Shown here: positions 57,572 to 64,000 of the stretch, in pieces
Layout: each line of letters starts with the position of its first letter
Position numbering within the stretch: the first letter of the stretch is position 1
Assembly: GCF_020382885.2 (NCBI RefSeq)
Contig: NC_058496.1
Span: 8,238,501-8,302,500, forward strand
Reading direction: 5' to 3'
Length of the DNA: 64,000 nt
From: Scatophagus argus
Lineage: Eukaryota > Chordata > Actinopteri > Scatophagidae
The notes under the pieces: model-generated
Told to the model about the DNA's origin: nothing
The model's input: only the letters and a program-made list of their open reading frames with translations
The model's database searches: none
Made by a program: the position numbers and the translations under genes

Positions 57572-60500
57572 GTAATTTTTGCAGACACAGTGTGCAATAT
57601 TTCTCAAAAAGACAGCATTGGGGCGCACAGTTAGTCACAGGCTACAGTATTTCTGTGTCGGCGCTGAACTACAGCTGGCTGCCTCAGCTGGCTAGCAGCA
57701 GGCTAATGCTAGCTGTCAAATGGACAGAGTCAGCTGTCTGTTTACTTCAAGCTGACAGTGACAGAAACGTAACTGCATTTCTCTGCGACTGACCGCATGT
57801 TGTGGAAAGGCAGTGACAGGGACAGACATACACATAGCATCAATAGTAGCGAGATTTCTAATTCAGAAAGTGTCAGAGGAGTAGTAGTAGTAGTAGTAGG
57901 CACCGACGTTAGCTAACAAACTGAGCTAGCCCGCTAACTTAGCCTGAGTCGTTGGGCTCATGACAGTTGAAGATCCAGTGCCTCACTGATACTAACTCGA
58001 CAGCTGGCCTTTAAACGTCTAGTTAATAAAGTTGACGTCCTGCCTATTTCTTCTCATGTCACTCTCTCCCCCTTTTTTATTCCCATACGTTTGTCATTTT
58101 GTGTAATTAATTCATTCATTGCATGAGCTAACGTCACTGAGCCAAGCCACTCAGTGTGATCGCTGTAACGAGATAACGCTGCCAGAGGTGGTCCCTGTCA
58201 TTATCATTCTGTCTTCACTCCCATCACGCAGTCGCTGGTTGTGAGCTAACGTTAGGGATACAACAGCCCAACACCTGTGGCTCAGGTGCTTTTCGCCAGG
58301 GAGTCACATTTCCACTGGTTTGCGTGTTTATGTGTAGAGGCACAGCGTGGAAATCATGAACTGGCCATAAAGCACGCTGGGTGACAAACATTTAGTCCCT
58401 CTGCCAGCACTCAACACTCAAAACACTCAATTTGCTTAGAAGAGTCCATATGACTGGTGACTTTAGCATAAAGCTGATTGATTTGATGGTTCAAATTCAG
58501 TTTTTTCCCGACACAACCACTTCATTATCGGTATAATGTTTAATTAAACTTCACTAGCGGGTGCATTAACTGTCATATGATCTGGTATGAGGAAGTTCAG
58601 TCTTGACCTTGGGTACACCATGTGTGACAAAATAGACTTGCTTTGTGGCATTTTCGGAGCTTTAACTGCATCAATCGCTGACAAAGACAATGAGATGTGG
58701 TTTAAAGTTGTGGAATATCTATAAGTTAGGTCTGAGTTGTAATTATTTTATCACATAAAAGCCCAGGAGCTTTCATTGCTTGGCTCCTGTATGTTTAACC
58801 AGCTCACTTGCTTCTCCTTGACTGCTTTTGTCAACATCTAAATACTCAGCTATATCACCTTCAAGGTCGCAATGTCCTTAGTGCCCTGAGGAGGTTTTAC
58901 CAGTTTAAACTCAGTATCGACTGTGTTTCTATTGCCCAGAATATCAATGAACAGACCCGACGTTTATACCTTTTGTGTTATGGGATGCATATGAAGCAAT
59001 TAATGATGCCACACCAGGAAGCCCTGAACCACCTGTGTATATTCATGATCCACATAAAAGGAGAGACTGAGTATTTGTTCCATCAGTTGTTCACCTTGTC
59101 TGACCCAGTTTTCCTAATTAAATGGTTCATAGCAGAATGAAGGCGCACCCACTGGAGTTAACCTCTGCTAACTCTACTAGTAGTCATAGTGAAGCTTTAA
59201 TGCCTTCACAAATCAAAAAATACAAAAAAAACCCTTTCTGGCTTAATATGTCAATGAAAATTTTAATTGCTTGCAGTGAATAAAATAAAATTGATCCCTC
59301 TGGGATAATTGGCTTCTCAAATGCCATCTTTCTCTGGGAGATTATAGTGCAAAATCATCAATAAAGTAGGACCCTGTCTTGTTTAAATTCTCTTCTGCAT
59401 AGTGAGTACTTGTCATTATGGGGGTTTGAGTCCAGGTCTTGAGTCTTTGACTAATGATGCTTCTCTACAGCTCCAACAGCCATAAATGCACTTTTCAAAA
59501 ATATACTTTTTCAGATTTGATAGATAAAGTTTTCGACTGATTGTGCTGGCAAAAATTAAAAAAAACACATCTGGGGCCTCTTTCACCCCATACTACAGTC
59601 TAGTACCACATTGTCTTAGGCAGCCTGATCGTCTTTTGTTGTTATCACTGTTATGTGATACTCAGGTATGGTTGGCAAAGCCGTACTCGTGCCTTAGCTC
59701 ATGGTTACCTCTACCCTCTATTAATAGTCCATTATGTTGCAAGGTGACTGCTCTCCGTGAAATAAAGGTAGCCCGTTGACATCTGAGCACAGAGGCAGTG
59801 AAGCAGACAAGTTGTCCCCGCCACTGTTGTCTTCCTGGCAGACCACATTGTGTGAGTCTGACTTCAGGCTTTGTGTCCTCTGTCTGAGCCCTCTCTGACC
59901 GACTGTCTGCGCTCCTATTGTGAGTGAAGTGAAAGGGAAACAGTCACACAAATGTGACAACATGTTAATTAAAGTGTCTTCAATGTATGCCAAGTGATAA
60001 TTGTGTTGCATCTCTTATGTACACTTTCTGCAGAACGTTTTTGTTCTTGTCCTACAATTAATAGATGAATACACAGATTGTGCTAGTTATAAATAGCCTC
60101 ATTCAATTACATGGCTATTTTAATAACACTTAAGGTGCTGCTCATACACAGTATTTTTTGTCTTATGTTGAAGCACTGTAAGAAACTTGTAGACCCATTT
60201 TTTAAGGATTTAATGATATCACTTTGGATAAGTGCATGATATGATTTGATGGATGAACATTTTATAATGGATTGTGTTATGAGAGGAAGCACTTTAAAGC
60301 TGAATCGAGTTATGTTGCATCAGATGTGGCCCAACAGGCATTGATCAGTTGTTTGATTTTCAATGTTCAATATTTGTTTGCCCTTTTTAAAAGGCCAGTT
60401 CATATTCTAATCATTAATGACTGACTGCCAATTAGAGGTCTGGCATATATCCTGGGGGATCACTTTCATTCCCAGTTCCTGCTGTTGTCAAAGCAAAGGC

Positions 60501-63500
60501 TTAGTTGTCTAACTCACAGCTGAGAAGCCAAAGGGCAGTGGAGGACCATAATCAATGCTTTGATTCTGTGGAGGAACTGACACACTCAGCACTTGCGTCA
60601 GTTAAACTGTAATGAGTTTTATAGAGATTCAACATTTTACTTGTTATTGATTACTTTTGGCTCTAACACTGCAAGGCTGGTTGTCTTTTAGTCCGCATCA
60701 GCCTTGGTTTTTTTTTTTTTTTTAATTTTTAGGCAGCCACACCACAACAAGATCTTTGCCTCCCTGCAACATCTTTCATTTTTAATTTCTTGATTGACTT
60801 TTCCTCCCAGTTTTAATACTCTCGAAACTGCTTACTCACCTCTTAAAGTAAATCTGGCTTGATTCTTTGGGGAAGATTACATGGCATTAAAGCTTTGAGT
60901 GCTATTAGAGCTGCCATATCAGTGTATCCTGCCTTGTCTTTCATAGTAGAGTCGATCTGCCTCATTTCCTTCTCAGCTGCAGGAGACTAACTGGATAGTA
61001 TCAGTTGAAGTGCTCAGTGGGGTTTTGGAACTGTTTGTGTCCATTTGGGGAGTCAGGTTGTGTTACTGTTGGCACACTGAGCTCCTGGTTGCAGGGAGGT
61101 GTGGAGGGCGAGTTGTGAGCTGGCCAACCCTGGGTCGAGCTGGAGGGTAGAATCTGGCATGAACTCTATTTACTAGTCTAGCACATTTGCAGAGTGACTG
61201 GGGTAAGAAATGTGGATGCTGTGATCTAATCTTGTTAATGGGCACTTTGTTGGTCTTAGCACTAGGCTGCAATGTGTGTGTGTGTGTGTGAGCCTGTCCG
61301 GGTGGTCTTTGTGTGTGTTTTTTCTGTGAAGGTGAGAGCAGCAGTGTCACATTAAAGAGAGCAGGGAGTCTGGCCGTTCTCAGCATCTCATTGTTTCAGT
61401 CTTTCATCATTTCATGTCATCCTGTCTGTGCTACAGTATCATTGCTTTGTTTTTTTTTGTCTTACGTTTCCTTTCTGTCTTCAGCATGACACGTTCCCCA
61501 GCATTTCTCTGGCTCTCTCTCCCTCCGTGTCTTGCGATATTTCGGCCCCCAACCACAACAAAATCTTCATTCGCATGGTCTGGGTTCTGTGTCCTATTTC
61601 TTCTGCCTGTCTGTGTAAGTCTCCTCATGCTTATGGCTGTCTGTTCTGTGTCTTGTTCACTGGTTGCTGTTCTGTCATTACATGCTCCAGATCGGTGGAT
61701 TTGTGTTTTATGACGATGTGTGCACAGAGGACTGACAGGTAAAGCACTGCAAATCTATCCTGACTCAGTGCATCATGCGGGAGCCTCTCTCCTCCCTTCA
61801 GCTGCCCCAATTCACCTTCGCCTCCTCCTCTACTAGTGCCTTAACGCCCCAGTAGTCCTTATCTCTCTTTACCAGCTTTTGTAGTTTCCTTGACTGTATA
61901 ATTTCATGGCCTTTGCATGGCCTCGTCTCCCCACAGGGCAGAGGGGATCAGCAGGGATCTCATCTTACTCATCAGCAGCACATTCACTTTGTTGACCCAC
62001 ATACTGCCAGGACCCTGCAGCTGAACTCAGCTGGGCTCGGCCGAAAAATGGGCTGTTCAGCAACCCCGCCCGCCGTCCGCATGGCTTCGCATGGCCCCAA
62101 TGCGGTCTTGTCTGCGCAACTGATGTGCACAGAACGTCAGCAGAAGAGCAGTACACTTAAGTGCTTGTTCTGGATTGGCAGGCTAACAAGACTTGACTGT
62201 AGCCAGCAGAAGCAGCGTGAGGGAAATCACTGCCTTGCAGAACTTATAAATACACTTCAACCTCTGACTTAATAAGGTGGCAGCCACCTTGTCAGTGTCG
62301 ACTGAGACTGGAGCTTGTGTTGAGCTCGGCGCTGCTGAGCGGCAGCTGCTTGTGGCAGTGAGGGTTCACTGAGGATGGATGAGTGGATGTTTGCACCCAC
62401 AGACAAGTACAGACGCATCCACATGCATGGCTGCATGCTCGAAAGCGGTAGTTTCCAAGAGTATGAATGGGCAATCCTGTGACACTGCAGATGAAAGAAA
62501 TGTCCGTTTAAACATCCACCACAGCATGTGATTTTGCTGATTGGCTGCTGCTGTTGAGTCGATGGTCAAGTTGTAAATGCAGTGTTTCTCTTAAATTTTC
62601 TTTGTTCAGTTAATCGTATTAATTGCAGTAACTCTCTTCTACAAGGAACCTTATTTAAAATCTTGTCATGATAAAGAATAACTGTCTCATAATGATACTA
62701 CATAATAAATTTTACAGTATTGTTTCTGTTTTGGATACTGTACAACGGTATTAAAATTTACGCTACAGTTTAGGTCATGCAGCCATTGTTTTATCAGAAA
62801 ATGATTTTTTTAGAAACATACAGTCTGTACATTTGGGTTAGATTTGCACAGTGTGTGTATGTACGTCATTGCCTTTGCCATTTGTTCCAATCTCTTGCTC
62901 TGCTGCTTTGGGTCTCTCTCTCTCTCTCTCTCTTTCTCTTCCCTCTCTTTTTCACCACCTCTCACACTCTGTTCTGTCTTTGTTCATGCTGTTATTCATT
63001 GTTTGGTTTTGTTCACCACAGAGGCTTGGAGCTTGACAAAGGCCTTGTTATCTCAACTATTGTGGCCCACTGAATGTGCAACAGTTGGTTTTAGCGGAGG
63101 CTACACAGAATACCCACAATTCCACACACTCACAGCAGGGCAAGCAGGTCACGCAGAGTGAATTATGAGTTCAAACTACTCCATTTGTGTGACATTATCT
63201 AATGCAGGTTTAGGTTTCATGAATATGCCATGAAAAGTGTGTTGAAATGAAATATCCAAGTATTTCAACTGCTGCTTGACTTTCAGAGTGAATCCTTATA
63301 TAATCTGTGGCATTTCTCTGTTCTTTTTCACCTTCCTGCTTGTGCTTATTGGCCATATGCATGTCAGTTGTACTGTCCCACCTGGAAAACTCTGATAAAT
63401 CCTAAACCACTAACTTCAACTCTTTCTCTCTCTCTCTCTGTCCTTTTTTTCTGTCTGGTATTCTGTTGCAGGACGCAAGCAGAGATGGCCCATACGTGTC

Positions 63501-63680
63501 GTGGAACAATCAACTTGGCCACGGCACACATCGACACAGAAGACGCCTGCAACATTGTCCTGAGCAGTGGCGGCCGCACTTACCACCTGAAGGCTAGCAC
63601 AGAGGTGGAGCGGCAGAGATGGGTCACTGCATTGGAACTAGCCAAAGCTAAAGCCATCCGCATGATGAACGATCAGTCTG
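57414..63680 (+). CDS. osbp2: Oxysterol-binding protein 2, 5' part of gene
   Basis: Two coding exons are visible (57414-57571 and 63472-63680), 367 bases or 122 codons plus one base. The gene continues beyond the window. A short Ala/Ser/Pro-rich N-terminus (about 21 residues) is followed by a PH domain. It begins [20 protein letters not shown], includes [12 protein letters not shown] across the exon join, [16 protein letters not shown] and [19 protein letters not shown], and ends near residue 115. In OSBP proteins the PH domain binds PI4P and Arf1 at the Golgi. The missing C-terminal ORD carries sterol or PI4P, and a FFAT motif binds VAP on the ER. NYLKGYQ, the Q-EMAHTCRG stretch and AHIDTED fit OSBP2 better than OSBP, whose sequence there is NYIKGYQ, KAEMRHTCRG and ANITVED. 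Confidence 0.93.
57572..63471 (+). other. osbp2: osbp2 first intron, 5.9 kb
   Basis: The first 700 bases stay relatively rich in CpG and in GCTAGC/GTTAGC motifs. The rest is unique AT-rich sequence with (GT)n at 61272-61290 and (CT)n tracts at 62912-62940 and 63421-63440. No other exon was recognised. Confidence 0.8.
62912..62940. repeat. (TC)n microsatellite
   Basis: About 14 TC units with one TTT interruption in the osbp2 first intron. A second tract at 63421-63440 lies just before the pyrimidine tract of exon 2. Confidence 0.9.
63472..63680 (+). CDS. osbp2: osbp2 second coding exon
   Basis: The acceptor TTCTGTTGCAG follows a CT-rich tract, and the donor is GTAAGG. It encodes [19 protein letters not shown] through to [10 protein letters not shown], completing the PH domain with its C-terminal helix (Trp in [10 protein letters not shown]). 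It ends in phase 1. Confidence 0.95.
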
Positions 63681-64000
63681 GTAAGGGGACCTGAAGCAAG
63701 CAGCTACTTCTGTGGAGGATTTGAGAGATTGTTTAAGTGCAAGTTTTAACACACCCATGAGGCACTGATGCAAGACATTAGTGGGCAGAATTTAACCTTG
63801 ATAAACAAGGGCTTGGCCTACTCAGTCTTGGGCAAACATGAAAGAGTGTGTATTTACTCTGTTAGTTCAGTTATTAAGATCCCTGCAAGGTCAAAGATAT
63901 GTTCAGCATCGGTTCAACATGTTCAGCATGGTCCTCATGCCAGCCTTGATATCTGGATATATTTGATTTTCCAGCATCCCCCTGGCATTCCTTATTCGGT
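63681..64000 (+). other. osbp2: osbp2 second intron, start
   Basis: The intron begins GTAAGGGGACC and runs to the end of the window. Nothing is recognised in it. Confidence 0.85.

Noticed and set aside
58808..59140. 110-codon ORF in the first osbp2 intron
   Set aside because: No recognisable domain and no flanking splice signals in phase with the osbp2 exons.
1..64000. CRISPR arrays, rRNA genes, tRNA genes, prophage or operon-like gene groups
   Set aside because: None seen. The only tRNA-like sequence is the SINE head at about 32100-32195, which is degenerate and part of a retroposon.

Overview
The window is nuclear DNA from a bony fish (teleost). Genes are split by GT-AG introns, and dinucleotide microsatellites are abundant. 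Dispersed repeats are of kinds common in fish genomes: a tRNA-derived SINE and several short inverted-repeat DNA transposons. The encoded proteins match vertebrate orthologues almost end to end. No bacterial, viral or organellar gene was seen.

Four protein-coding genes lie on the + strand, in this order. (1) gas2l1 is a 3' part. Its Gas2 domain and long disordered microtubule-tip tail are encoded by four exons between 5920 and 15348. The CH-domain exon(s) must lie upstream of the window. (2) ap1b1 is complete: a noncoding first exon near 19190 and 22 coding exons from 20819 to 38787, giving a 955-residue beta-1 subunit of the AP-1 clathrin adaptor. (3) rasl10a is complete: three exons from 43866 to 54374, giving a 203-residue Ras-like protein with a CaaX end. 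(4) osbp2 is a 5' part. Its first two coding exons (57414-57571 and 63472-63680) give the N-terminus and the PH domain. All exon joins keep the reading frame, and the summed lengths of ap1b1 and rasl10a fit their families.

Gas2l1 (actin-microtubule linker), AP-1 (Golgi/endosome clathrin coats), Rasl10a (prenylated small GTPase-like protein) and Osbp2 (sterol/PI4P binding) do not form one pathway. What they share is synteny with human chromosome 22q12.

The rest is intron, untranslated and intergenic DNA. The most interesting signals are in ap1b1. A 21-base microexon in the hinge has a UGCUGC motif just before its 3' splice site, the arrangement of SRRM4-dependent neural microexons. Nearby is an unrecognised 258-base, phase 0-0, stop-free, proline-rich stretch with usable splice sites that looks like an undescribed cassette exon. 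Also notable are an overlapping upstream ORF on rasl10a, a transposon fragment that supplies the first canonical polyadenylation signal after gas2l1, and an unexplained minus-strand ORF between ap1b1 and rasl10a. I found no wholly new biological system. The window reads as ordinary vertebrate chromosome with these details of regulation.
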